Shown here: positions 16,897 to 24,753 of the stretch, piece by piece
How the letters are laid out: each line of letters starts with the position of its first letter
Position numbering within the stretch: the first letter of the stretch is position 1
Origin: CBDDEC01 sp965198045
Lineage (GTDB): Bacteria > Chloroflexota > Dehalococcoidia > UBA2979
Direction of reading: 5' to 3'
NCBI GenBank assembly: GCA_965198045.1
Contig: CBDAOL010000008.1
Location: 1 to 64,000, forward strand
DNA: 64,000 nt
Made by a program: the position numbers and the translations under genes
The notes under the pieces: model-generated
Database searches by the model: none
Seen by the model: the letters and a program-made list of their open reading frames with translations, nothing else
What the model was told of the DNA's origin: nothing

Positions 16897-17952
16897 GTGA
16901 CGACCAGCATCGAGACCCCGCAGCCGCGCCTCCACGTCGTCGAGGACGAGGCATCCGCGATCGACTACTGCTACGAGCAGGGGTGGACGGACGGCCTGCC
17001 CGTCGTGCCTCCTACCGAGGAGCGCGTGCAGGCGATGCTCGAGTGGGCCGCGCGCCCGCCCGAGGAGGTGCTGGCGACGCACCCACCGACCGGACGCGCC
17101 TGCACGGTGTACGCGGCGGCGGTGAACGCCGTCCTTGCCGGGTGTTTGCCGGAGTACTTCCCGGTGGTGATTGCGGCGCTTGAGGCGATGAGCGAGCCGG
17201 AGTACGCGTACCACGCCTCGACGGCGAGCACGGGCGGGTCGGTGCCGATGCTGATCGTGAGCGGCCCGATCAAGGACGAGATCGCGATGAACTCCGGGGG
17301 CAACGTCTTCGGCTCGGGTAACCGCGCCAACGCCACGATCGGGCGCGCGATTCGCCTCGTCACACTTAACGTCTTCAAGATGACGCCCGGGATCGCCGAC
17401 CGCTCGACGACCGGCTGGCCCGGCAAGTACTCGTGCTGCATCGCCGAGTACGAGGAGGCGAGCCCTTGGAAGCCGCTGCGCGTCGAGCTGGAGTTCCCGG
17501 ACGAGATCAGCACGGTCACGGTCTTCGCCGCGAGCGGCTTCTACAACATCGAGAACCACTACACCGACGACCCGGAGGCGCTGCTGACGACGTTCTCCGA
17601 TGCGATGGCGAGCCTGGGCGCGATCAGCCCCGGCGAGTCGGTAGTCGTGTTCTCGCCGGAGCATGCGGCGATCGCCGCCAGCGGTGGCTGGTCCAAGCAG
17701 GACGTGCGCGAGTTCCTCTTCGAGCGCGCCGCGCGCACGCGCGAGGAGCTGCGCCGCGCGGGCAAGGTCCCCGGCCCTGTCGAGCCCTCGGACGGGACGA
17801 CCCTGGTGCATCGCGGGCACTCGCCTGAGGACATCCTGATCGCGGTCGCAGGGGGTGAGGCGGGCGGTCACTCCGCGTTCCTCACCTCGTGGAGCCGCGG
17901 CCGCGGCTCGCTACGCCAGACGGCGCCCATTGGCGTCTGCGTCGACTGCTAG
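16897..17952 (+). CDS. Conserved protein, upstream partner of the UGSC selenoprotein
   Basis: 351 residues from GTG 16897, with GAGGAG 6 bases before it; the longer upstream frame lacks a better start. Recognisable blocks: CYEQGWTDGLPVVPPTEERV near residue 30, then AVNAVLAGCLPEYFPVVIAA, NSGGNVFGSGNRANATIGRA, IADRSTTGWPGKYSCCIAEY and a C-terminal APIGVCVDC. I know this protein only as a partner of UGSC genes; no reaction is established. It contains several conserved Cys and no signal peptide or membrane segment. It is 12 bases from the selenoprotein gene, so the two almost certainly form an operon and may act as a redox or thiol-handling pair. Confidence 0.72.
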   Translation: MTTSIETPQPRLHVVEDEASAIDYCYEQGWTDGLPVVPPTEERVQAMLEWAARPPEEVLATHPPTGRACTVYAAAVNAVLAGCLPEYFPVVIAALEAMSEPEYAYHASTASTGGSVPMLIVSGPIKDEIAMNSGGNVFGSGNRANATIGRAIRLVTLNVFKMTPGIADRSTTGWPGKYSCCIAEYEEASPWKPLRVELEFPDEISTVTVFAASGFYNIENHYTDDPEALLTTFSDAMASLGAISPGESVVVFSPEHAAIAASGGWSKQDVREFLFERAARTREELRRAGKVPGPVEPSDGTTLVHRGHSPEDILIAVAGGEAGGHSAFLTSWSRGRGSLRQTAPIGVCVDC

Positions 17953-17964
17953 GGAGGCAGCGTG

Positions 17965-18534
17965 ATGGCCGTACAACTGGTCGACCCGACCGTCGAGGCG
18001 CCGGACACCGACAACTCGTACGCTCCGCGCCTCGAAGTCCTCGACGGGTTACGCATCGGACTGCTCTGGAATGGCAAGGTGAACGCCGACGCGCTGCTGC
18101 GCGAGACGGCGCGCTGCTTCGAGGAGCATCACGGCTGCGCGGTCGTCGATGAGGCCTCGAAGCCCTCGGCGAGCCACATAGCAGAGCCGCAGGTGCTGGA
18201 ACGTCTGGCGGAGAACGTCGACTTTCTGATCACCGCGGTAGGGGACTGAGGCTCCTGCTCGACGTGCAGTGTGCACGACGGTATCTCGTTCGAGCAGCTC
18301 GGCAAGCCGGCCCTCGTGCTGTGCACGAAGCCGTTCGAGGCGACGGGCCACATGATCGCCACGACGACAGGGCTGCCTGACTTCCGCTTCGCCCTCCTCG
18401 ACCACCCGATCGGAAGCGCCAGCGCAGCAGGCATCGCCGCCCGCGCCGAGGATGCCTACCGGCAAGGGTTGTCGATCCTGCGCGCGGACCAGCAGCCAAC
18501 CAGATTCGTCGAAAAAGCCAAGCCCTCACCCTGA
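17965..18534 (+). CDS. UGSC-family selenoprotein (UGA 18247-18249 = selenocysteine)
   Basis: ATG 17965 (GTG 17962 is possible), with GGGAGG upstream. The frame reads 94 codons to TGA at 18247-18249, then continues without another stop to TGA 18532-18534, 189 residues in all. The residues around the internal TGA are FLITAVGD-U-GSCSTCSVHDG, the U-G-S-C motif that names this family, followed by FEQLGKPALVLCTKPFEATG and DHPIGSASAAGI, all in one frame. Family members have Cys or Sec at this position. A hairpin about 10 bases downstream (18260-18280) fits a bacterial SECIS element. The biochemical function is not established; a redox role is likely. Read as ordinary stop, the gene would lose its signature motif. 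Confidence 0.88.
18260..18280 (+). promoter_or_regulatory. Candidate bacterial SECIS hairpin
   Basis: Immediately after the UGA, CGTGCA (18263-18268) pairs with TGCACG (18272-18277) around a GTG loop. An A-A mismatch and two or three outer pairs extend the stem. The loop lies 20-22 nt after the UGA and contains G and U, close to the spacing known for SelB-binding bacterial SECIS elements. It lies within the coding sequence, as expected for bacteria. Confidence 0.6.
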
Positions 18535-18790
18535 GGCGCTACCAGCCTGTTGAGCTCAGCGGTCTGACGCTCGCGGTGTGACGCTGGCAGGGTTCCGGAC
18601 CCGAGCGCAGTGCTTCACACCTGAGTGTCGGAGTCAATCCGCTCGCGTGTCGCCGTAGAAGTAGAGCTGGTCGCCGGCGAGCGTCGGCGGTCCATGCCTC
18701 GAAGTCGCCCGGTGACATCGCCGCCCAGTCCGGGGTCTGCTCCGTTGGTCACGTCAAATTGAGCACGGATCGATTAATGGCACGGCACAG

Positions 18791-19036
18791 GTGTTCCGAC
18801 TTGCGGACGAGATCGGAGATGGCCATTTCACGGTTCAGCAACTGGCCGCCCGCTATCGCCCCGATCTCGAAGAACTCAAAAAGCTCCGACCCACCTCAAC
18901 GCCGAAAACTGCGCTGCGCCGGCTCCAGGAGTTCCTCGGAGAGCACGTCTACGGCGCTTTGATCGCCGAGGACGAGCTGTCACCGCGCATCCGCACTGGC
19001 AGGCAGACCGGCGGCGGCGTGGGCTGTGCTGTGTGA
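18791..19036 (+). CDS. Possible hypothetical protein or gene fragment
   Basis: An 81-codon frame from GTG. The first 65 codons have protein-like composition (HFTVQQLAARYRPDLEEL, LRRLQEFLGEHVYGALIAED), whereas the end is low-complexity. No family recognised and no convincing ribosome-binding site. It lies between the selenoprotein and a truncated dehydrogenase, so it may be the remnant of a larger gene. The gap 18535-18790 holds nothing else I can support. Confidence 0.25.
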   Translation: MFRLADEIGDGHFTVQQLAARYRPDLEELKKLRPTSTPKTALRRLQEFLGEHVYGALIAEDELSPRIRTGRQTGGGVGCAV

Positions 19037-19065
19037 CTCGTGACCGAGCTGCTGGCCCACCTCGT

Positions 19066-19707
19066 CTAGGCTGTAGCACCGCCGTCGACGATGAACTCCG
19101 CGCCGCTGCAATACGAACTCTCGTCCGAGGCCAGGAAGAGCGCGAGGTTCGCCACGTCCTCGGCGACACCGATCCGCGCGATCGGACTATCGGGACGGGC
19201 GGCCGGGAGGCCCGCCTCACGCACCGCCTCACGCACCATCTCTGTGTCAATCAGCCCCGGATGGATCGAGTTCACGCGGATGCCGTATTGCCCCAGCTCT
19301 CGGGCCGCCACCTTCGTCATGCCGCGCACCGCCCACTTGCTGGCGCTGTAAGCGATTGAGCTGCGCCCGCGCAAGCCGGCGACAGACGAGATATTGACGA
19401 TCGAACCGCCGGTCTCCTGCATGGCCGCACCTGCGGCCTTCATCCCCAGGAAGACTCCGACCTGGTTTACCTCGATCACCTGCATGTACCCGTCGAGTGG
19501 TGCATCGAGGAGGCCCGTGCGCCGCAGGATGCCAGCGTTATTGATGAGGGCGTCGATACGCCCGTGCTGATCGAGAACCTTCTGCACCACATCGTTCCAC
19601 TCGTCCTCGGATGCTACGTCGTGGTGCACGAACGTCGCCGCATCCCCGATGCGGTTGGCTGTCGCCTCGCCCTCCTCATCGCGAACGTCAGTGAGGACAA
19701 CCGCCGA
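19066..19707 (-). pseudogene. Short-chain dehydrogenase/reductase (SDR), N-terminally truncated
   Basis: Minus-strand frame from about 19707 to the stop at 19066. It shows the NNAG motif (ALINNAGILRRTG), catalytic Ser and YxxxK (IVNISSVAGLRGRSSIAYSASKWAV) and the C-terminal end (SSYCSGAEFIVDGGATA). The N-terminal Rossmann glycine motif (TGxxxGxG) is missing, because an rve-type IS remnant begins at about 19708; only the VVLTDVRDEEGEA strand after it remains. It is a typical NAD(P)H-dependent SDR of about 250 residues, inactivated by the insertion. Confidence 0.85.
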
Positions 19708-20045
19708 CGATGCGGACGGCGCCCCACCGCGGGTTCTCAGTCGCCATGCGCACAATCAGCTGCCCCAGCTCTGGCGGAATCCGGGGCCGCCCAGAGCGGC
19801 GACGACTCTTCCAGCGCCAGTAGGCGCGCCAAGCAGAACGATGCCAGCGCACCACCGTGTCCGGCTCGACCATCACGAGCGTGCCTCGCCAGCCGGACCA
19901 ACCACGTGCCAGCAGTGACCAGAGTCGAGAACGAGATCTCGGCGGGCGCGGACCGAAGCGAAGAGTGCTGCGACAAGCAGACGGAGGTAGAGCACAGATG
20001 AGCCTCACGTGGCTCGCCGATACTCTGCTATCTCAGGACAGACCG
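19708..20045 (-). pseudogene. rve-type IS remnant with internal deletion
   Basis: Carries transposase segments WSLLARGWSGWRGTLVMVEP and SGRPRIPPELGQLIVRMATE, with the N-terminal segment joined after a deletion near 19925 (GTCGAGAACGAGATCTCGG). The right end is interrupted near 20046 by other fragments. Confidence 0.8.
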
Positions 20046-20067
20046 CGGTCGACGACGGCTCCTGGTG

Positions 20068-20134
20068 TGAGGACGCTGGTCGGCTGACTCCAAGTTTTGC
20101 TGCCGTGCTGCTGAGCAGGACTGGCTCTGGGGCG
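20068..20134 (+). repeat. 67-bp exact inverted copy of the nfeD fragment (10598-10664)
   Basis: Identical to the reverse complement of 10598-10664. Both copies are adjacent to rve-type IS sequence, suggesting a segment captured or duplicated through rve element activity. Confidence 0.85.
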
Positions 20135-20216
20135 GAGTGTCGCCGGATGCCGCAGAGGCGTGCGGGTGCTCCCAGTCGGCCTGTCTCCCCACCGCAATTC
20201 AGCTACGACAGGGAGA

Positions 20217-20445
20217 GCTTCATGATCTTGATCGCCGTCGCGTCCTCGCATACCGCCCTCGCCGGACCGAAGCGAAGCTCGTGCGCACAGCCGGCTGCTG
20301 CGAGTGGCCCGAGCGCCGCTGGGCCGTGGAGGGGGCCCGCGGTCTCGGCCACGGCCTCAGCCAGCTGCTCACGGAGGGCAGATGTCCCGGCGCGGCTGGT
20401 GGCGCGCGTGCGCTTGCTCTCCGGTGGCGGGAAGTGGCGATTGCG
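20217..20445 (+). pseudogene. IS110-family transposase, N-terminal fragment
   Basis: Encodes ERRWAVEGARGLGHGLSQLL, the segment of the RuvC-like DEDD domain with its Glu, followed in a shifted frame by ADVPARLVARVRLLSGGGK. Both pieces are typical of IS110 N-termini. The fragment lies within rve remnants. It is distinct from the IS110 fragments at 55432 and 60995. Confidence 0.6.
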
Positions 20446-20449
20446 CTCG

Positions 20450-20653
20450 GAGCCTGCGGTCGACGACGGCTCCTGGTGTAGACGGCGAGCTGATGCCGCA
20501 GCGCCAGGTTCTCGAGAACGAGATCTCGGGGCGGGCGCGGACCGAAGCGAAGAGTGCTGCGACAAGCAGACGGAGGTAGAGCACAGATGAGCCTCACGTG
20601 GCTCGCCGATACTCGGCTATCTCAGGACAGAGCTACACCGATCAGGTTTTGCC
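20450..20653 (-). pseudogene. rve-type IS remnant, transposase start and right end
   Basis: Matches the beginning of the rve transposase (LVLENLALRHQLAVYTRSRR) and ends in the terminal repeat AGGTTTTGCC (20644-20653). Confidence 0.8.
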
Positions 20654-20772
20654 GTCCCACGGGTAGCTGGGGTACGGAGGCTGTGCCCAACAGAGGTCTC
20701 ACTGTCCACTGCCAATGCCCGCTGCCCCGCGATTCCCCCGCGATGCTGACCCGCTCTCCGGCCAGCCTGAAG

Positions 20773-20814
20773 CCGACGGGCCGATCGGACTTTGTGCCTG
20801 GTGGGCCGGGTGGG
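20773..20814 (+). other. Copy of the tRNA-Lys / serine-recombinase attachment site
   Basis: 42 bases identical to the reverse complement of 40922-40963, which covers the 3' end of tRNA-Lys (CCA and acceptor strand) and the end of the serine recombinase gene. No tRNA body follows here, so this looks like the other half of a past integration or excision event. Confidence 0.75.
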
Positions 20815-20959
20815 GTTCCGGCACACAGCGACCAAAGTTCGAATTACGGCGCGCGCCTGATATGGCCGTCTTGCGAGCCCTCGTGGCGGCTGTCGCGGCT
20901 GCGGCCGCGAAGGGAACGCGCTGGGCGAAGCACACTGCGGTCCTGCCACCGACGATTCT

Positions 20960-21264
20960 CTTCGGACTTCGCTTTTGCCCGCCATCTGGCCAGGAACTAC
21001 ACCCGCAAAGGCTGGGTCGAGGGCGGCAGCGTCCCGGCCGTCGAGTGCCTCCCGATCGAGCAGCTCGGCGAGCCGATGGGGAAACGTGGCAAACCGCGTC
21101 TCGTTCTCATCGAACGCACCTCCGAGCCAACTCCCTCGATCCCCGAGAAACGTTGGCGGGAGTGCGTAGGAGTCGAACCCACCCAGGACTGCGACGCAGC
21201 CCCCAACGGGTTTGAAGTTCGATCGCGGTCATCTCGCCGCGTGCCCTGCCGTGTGGTTTCATAG
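20960..21264 (+). pseudogene. Possible recombinase C-terminus reading into a tRNA-Sec attachment site
   Basis: The frame contains FAFARHLARNYTRKGWVEGG and GKRGKPRLVLIERTSE, then runs antisense through the tRNA-Sec 3' half (WRECVGVEPTQDCDAAPNGF) to a stop at 21264. No start is visible. By analogy with the serine recombinase at 40896, whose last codons also lie in a tRNA, this may be the end of an integrase gene. The protein part itself is not recognised. Confidence 0.3.
21154..21218 (-). tRNA. selC: tRNA-Sec(UCA), 3' half only (attachment-site remnant)
   Basis: On the minus strand: anticodon loop CTTCAAA (anticodon TCA, 21213-21215), then GTTGGGG and a long variable arm, T-arm GGTGGGTTCGACTCC, acceptor strand GCACTCCC, discriminator G and CCA (21154-21156). 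The layout from the anticodon loop onward closely parallels bacterial selC. The 5' half (acceptor, D-arm, 5' anticodon stem) is not present upstream, so this is not a functional tRNA gene here. Confidence 0.75.
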
Positions 21265-21411
21265 TGTCCATACGGGGAGATGACCACGCCCACGCCCGCT
21301 GGTGCCACCCAGTTACACAGGCGTTGCCAGGAGTTTGACGCCAAATTGCCGCCATCGCGCGGAACTCTGCCGAGCCGTGCGTTCAATCCAAAGGGTCAAT
21401 AGCGCTGATGC

Positions 21412-21880
21412 AGCAGGGTCGTGTTTAGCGTCTTGTTCAATCGTGTTCGGTTTGACTGTCCAAAGACGTTGATTTGGCGGGGTCGTGTTCGGGCGTTTGT
21501 TCGGGCCCTGCAAACTCAGTCGAGCGCGACGCGGCGGCGGCGGCGCACAGCTGGCCGCGGACGCTAGGCGCGCAACGCGGTAGCTGGTCACTCGACCGGA
21601 CCGTCCAGCCCGTCCGCGATCAGCTTCGTGGCGAGCTCGATGTCAGCCGAGTCTTCGAGGACGAGGAACTCGGGAACTTCAGCCATGAACTCGGTCAGGC
21701 CGACATCAAAGTGGTCGAGGAGCGCCAGCAGGTCCGCCACCCTGATGTCGCGCGCGCCAAATTGAGAGTCCGAAAACGTTGATTCGGCAGGGTCTTGTTC
21801 AGGCGTCTGTTCAATCGTGTTCGGTACGACCTCCTAAAGACGTTGATCTAGCAGGGTCGTGTTCGGGCGTTTGTTCGGTC
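21412..21880 (+). repeat. Four-copy direct repeat cluster
   Basis: The motif AAAGACGTTGATyyrGCAGGGTCgTGTTCgGGCGTTTGTTCG occurs, complete or partial, at about 21412-21449, 21462-21506, 21772-21828 and 21836-21880, in two pairs around a small minus-strand frame. Each pair shares the extra segment TGTTCAATCGTGTTCGGT. No known family recognised. Confidence 0.7.
21588..21740 (-). CDS. Small protein or gene fragment between repeats
   Basis: A 50-residue frame from GTG 21740 (MADLLALLDHFDVGLTEFMA...) ending DGLDGPVE. The protein-like acidic composition (EVPEFLVLEDSADIELATKL) differs from shadow frames in this GC-rich DNA. The frame is open further upstream (ARDIR), so it may be the C-terminus of a lost gene. 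It lies between the two pairs of the 21.4-21.9 kb repeats. No family recognised. Confidence 0.3.
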   Translation of the reverse strand: MADLLALLDHFDVGLTEFMAEVPEFLVLEDSADIELATKLIADGLDGPVE

Positions 21881-22056
21881 GCAGCTTGAAACGAGAACTG
21901 ATGCCTCGCGTGACCCCCACCCCCTCTGAGTAGTACTGACTGGGGTCAGCTTTAGAAATCGGCGAGGTCCCTTCCGACTTGGTGTCCGCAGCCACAAAGG
22001 TGCGCCTTCCTACGGTGGCTCTGCCTTCGGGAGAACATTTGTGCTATTGTTCGCCG

Positions 22057-22242
22057 ATGCCAAGCAGTTCTGACCGCAGAAGCCGCGAGAGTAGTGGCAG
22101 CCGTTCGGGAGACCTCGTGCGCCAGCAGTCCGACGCGCTGAGGTCGTTCCTTGCCAATCGTCGCCTCCGGGATGCACGCAGGAGTGCGAAGCGGAGTGCT
22201 AGGCGCGCGGAATCTCGCGTGACGCCCCGGCGCGGAACCTAG
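22057..22242 (+). CDS. Small arginine-rich hypothetical protein
   Basis: 61 residues from ATG 22057, strongly basic (ARRSAKRSARRAESRVTPRR) after a Ser-rich start. An interrupted inverted repeat, GAACA-10 bp-TGTTC, lies just upstream (22033-22052) and could be an operator. No obvious ribosome-binding site. Function unknown; it may be spurious. Confidence 0.3.
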   Translation: MPSSSDRRSRESSGSRSGDLVRQQSDALRSFLANRRLRDARRSAKRSARRAESRVTPRRGT

Positions 22243-22413
22243 CTGTCGCTCGTTCGTCACCCTCGGCCTGAGTACGTGTGACTGGCGACCACCTTCCCCT
22301 CGGCGTCGAGCAGCGAAGGCGTGCCCCCGCTATTGTTCCAGATGGTCGACCCAGCTCACTACGTTAGGAAGCCACGCATGCTACTGACCGGACCCCCTTT
22401 GCGAGACCACCGC

Positions 22414-23238
22414 TTATGAGAGTCCAGCGTGTTGCTGAGCCTCCCAGCGCTCGGCGTAGGTAGCCGGGGCGAGCCAGCCCAGGCTGCTGTGCGGGCGCTT
22501 CGTGTTGTACTCGATCCGCCAGTCCTCGATCAGCACCTGCGCCTCGAGCAGGCTGTCGAACTGCTCGACGGCCAGGAACTCGTCGCGCAGCCGGTCGTTG
22601 AACGACTCGACGAATGGGTTTTCCCACGGCGCACCGGGCTCGATGTAGCTGCTGCCCGTACCGCTGAACCGGCACCAGTCGCGCAGCGCGTTGGCCGTGA
22701 GCTCGGGCCCGTTGTCGCAGCGGATGTACCCCGGCGCCGTCCCGCGCCCGGCGACGATCCGGTCGAGAGTGGCGGCGGTGGCGTCGGCGTTGATGCGCCT
22801 GGCGGCCACCACCGCCAGCGCCTCCCGCGTCTGCTCGTCGACGATGTTGAGCAGCTTCAGGACCCGCCCGTCCGCGGTCTGGTCGAACTGGAAGTCCAGC
22901 GCCCACACGTGGTCCAGATGCTCGGCCCGCAGCCGCCCCACCGCAGCCGTCGAGTCCCCCGTGCGCTGCCGCTTGCGGCGCCGTTGCGGCACCCGCAGCC
23001 CCTCCTCGCGCCACAACCGCTGCACGCGCTTGCGATTCACGCCCCTCCCCCGCTCGCGCAGCGTCGCCCAGGCCCGGCGGTAGCCCCACCTGGGGTGGGC
23101 GCGCGACAACGCATGCAACTCCGCCCGTAGCGCGCCGTCGCCGTGGCCGCGCACGGGCGCACGGCGTTGCGTGGAGCGGTGCTGCCCGGTGACCCGGCAG
23201 GCCCGCCGTTCCGAGAGCCCGAGGCGGTCCTGCAGCAT
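22414..23238 (-). CDS. IS3-family OrfB transposase, copy 2
   Basis: 274 codons from the internal ATG (MLQDRLGLSERRACRV); the frame is open upstream to the frameshift site GGGAAAT, so the natural product is an OrfAB fusion. The DDE residues are present (WALDFQFD, YIRCDNGPE, NPFVESFNDRLRDE). The C-terminal 160 codons match the other copies except for Gly-to-Asp in SFNDRL. The N-terminal part differs (QRRRKRQRTGDSTAAVGRLRAEHLDH against TRRKRQRLGDSTQPARRLSAERPNH). No internal stop, so potentially active. Confidence 0.9.
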   Translation of the reverse strand: MLQDRLGLSERRACRVTGQHRSTQRRAPVRGHGDGALRAELHALSRAHPRWGYRRAWATLRERGRGVNRKRVQRLWREEGLRVPQRRRKRQRTGDSTAAVGRLRAEHLDHVWALDFQFDQTADGRVLKLLNIVDEQTREALAVVAARRINADATAATLDRIVAGRGTAPGYIRCDNGPELTANALRDWCRFSGTGSSYIEPGAPWENPFVESFNDRLRDEFLAVEQFDSLLEAQVLIEDWRIEYNTKRPHSSLGWLAPATYAERWEAQQHAGLS

Positions 23239-23267
23239 GCAGACCGCCTCGCGCCTCAGCGACGGGC

Positions 23268-23546
23268 CTACCAATTTCCCCGGGCGACTTCCCTGAGCGC
23301 GTCGAGTTCCAGTTCCTTGTCGGCGACGAGCCGCTTGAGGCGCGCGTTCTCACGTTCCCGCTCCCGCAGCCGCCTCGCGTCGCCCGCTTCCATCGCGCCG
23401 TACTGGTTGCGCCAACGGTAGAAGGTCTGCTCGGAGACCTCGATCTGCTTCACCGCCTCGGCGGTCGTGCACCCCTCGCCGAGCAGCCGCTCGACCTCCC
23501 TGAGCTTGCGCACGATCTGCTCCGGCGTGTGCCTGCGTCTCTTCAC
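23268..23546 (-). CDS. IS3-family OrfA, copy 2 (diverged)
   Basis: 92 residues from GTG, with GGAGGAGG upstream. Differs from the other OrfA copies in the helix-turn-helix (TTAEAVKQIEVSEQTFYRWR) and the coiled coil (RLRERERENARLKRLVADKEL), so it is a separate lineage of the same element. Confidence 0.9.
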   Translation of the reverse strand: MKRRRHTPEQIVRKLREVERLLGEGCTTAEAVKQIEVSEQTFYRWRNQYGAMEAGDARRLRERERENARLKRLVADKELELDALREVARGNW

Positions 23547-24220
23547 CGTGATGTCCTCCTCCACCCACCTTCGCGGGCCCAGGGACTCTCATCAACGGTG
23601 GCCTCGTCTCAGGGGGTCAGGTCAGTCACACCTAGCCGGCTATTAGGCAGGGAGGTTCCACGCGGTACCTGCTCGACGCTACTTGCGTGATCGGGGCGAC
23701 GAAGCCCTCGTCGCCATCGTCATCCCGCGGCGAGAATCAGCGCGGCCGCCTCACCATCCCCGGCCTCGCCACCGTGCGCCCGCCCTCGAAGCGCGTGCCC
23801 GAGGAGTTGTAGGGGGTTGGGCCTCCGCGCCCCGCCACTTCCTGCGTATCGACCCCTAGCGAATTCATCCCGCCGCCGCGCGCCGCCGTCATGTGCACCT
23901 GCCGGCGGGAGCTTCGCGGCTGGTCAAGGGAAGCCCGGCCTGGACGGTGAGCAGGTTGGTATGGCGCCGAACGCACCGCCCGCCAGAGAAGGCCCAGGCC
24001 GCATTCGCGTGGTCGCCAGTACTCGTCGGCGGCTCGACCGGGCTCCCCATCGCCGACAGGAGACGCAGCGGCCTCACATGCTGTGGCGGCGGATGGCGCG
24101 AAGGCGGCCGCGATTCGGTTTCGTGTGTCGGCGTCGGCCGCGTTGTGGATGTCCACTTGCCGCCCGCGCGCGGACGGTTGCCATCAATCGGTCACGAGGT
24201 AAGTGCCGATCGGGCAAGAG

Positions 24221-24605
24221 GTGCGTAGCCGATCATGAACATCGCCGACTGGACAACACGCTGGCGCTCGTCTCCGAGCTCGGAGAAGGGCGGCTCTTCG
24301 GAAAGGGCATCCAGCAGCCACGCGCCTCGGGGCTCGTAGAACACTCCGGCGACGACCTGCGCGGACCCGAGTGGGCCGCGTTCACCGCCTCCATTCCGCC
24401 CAAGTCCGCTGACTTCAGCGCTCGGTCACTGGACATTCCAGAGGGATTCGAGGAGACGCTCGGCCGCCCCGTCGCCGTTGACCGGCTGCGGGAAGTGCAG
24501 GCGCTTTGCGGGCTCACACGCATTGATGGCCCCAATGAGGCGGAATCGGCTCGGATAGCGCCGATCTGGGACGCCCCACAGACGTGGCTACCGGCCGGTG
24601 CGTAC
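24221..24605 (+). pseudogene. DrmB-like / DUF1998 protein fragment
   Basis: An open segment without a start or proper end: GPEWAAFTASIPPKSADFSA, LDIPEGFEETLGRPV, then AVDRLREVQALCGLTRIDGP and APQTWLPAGAYCA. The block RLREVxALxGFTRI followed by WLPAxE is what I associate with DUF1998 helicase-associated proteins such as DISARM DrmB. The rest of the protein and other DISARM genes are absent. The stretch 23625-24220 before it (about 600 bp) holds no gene I can support. Confidence 0.45.
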
Positions 24606-24752
24606 TGTGCGCTCGAACAGCGTCCGCATGGCGCGGCGATGCTGCGCGTAGAAGCGCCACCGCGTGTTGTGGTCGGGCTGTTGCCACCCCGTCAGCCGCA
24701 GGTACGGCACGAACTTCAGCTTCCCACCGGAGCGATGCTTCCCCGGCGCGGA
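24588..24752 (-). pseudogene. IS1182/IS5-type transposase fragment
   Basis: The minus strand reads LTGWQQPDHNTRWRFYAQHR then RAMRTLFERTVRTGR and stop. QxPDHxTxxRFxxxHxxxMxxLF is the conserved region before the first catalytic Asp in this transposase group. It is not the family of the complete IS1182-like copies in this window. It abuts the 5' end of the metallo-hydrolase gene. Confidence 0.5.
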
Positions 24753-24753
24753 C

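Larger units (their letters stand above)
22385..23624 (-). mobile_element. IS3-family insertion sequence, copy 2 (mosaic, 1240 bp)
   Basis: Same termini and length as the other copies, but no matching flanking duplication is visible (CTAC against GTCA). From 22385 to about 22905 it is almost identical to copies 3 and 4; from there to 23624 it is clearly diverged, with several percent amino-acid changes in both OrfA and the OrfB N-terminus. Confidence 0.92.

Noticed and set aside
16441..17871. 476-codon minus-strand frame opposite the UGSC partner gene
   Set aside because: No family features, repetitive Arg/Ala/Leu composition typical of antisense frames; the plus-strand gene has a good start and operon context.
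18247..18249. Reading the TGA as a nonsense mutation creating a pseudogene
   Set aside because: It falls exactly at the Sec/Cys position of the UGSC motif, the frame stays open and protein-like on both sides, and a hairpin follows at SECIS distance.
22033..22052. SOS/LexA box upstream of the small basic gene (GAACA...TGTTC)
   Set aside because: The 10-bp spacing does not match the LexA boxes I know, and no SOS gene follows. Mentioned only as a possible operator.
23625..24220. Several overlapping frames of 60-140 codons in this gap
   Set aside because: None has a ribosome-binding site, a recognisable motif or non-shadow composition.
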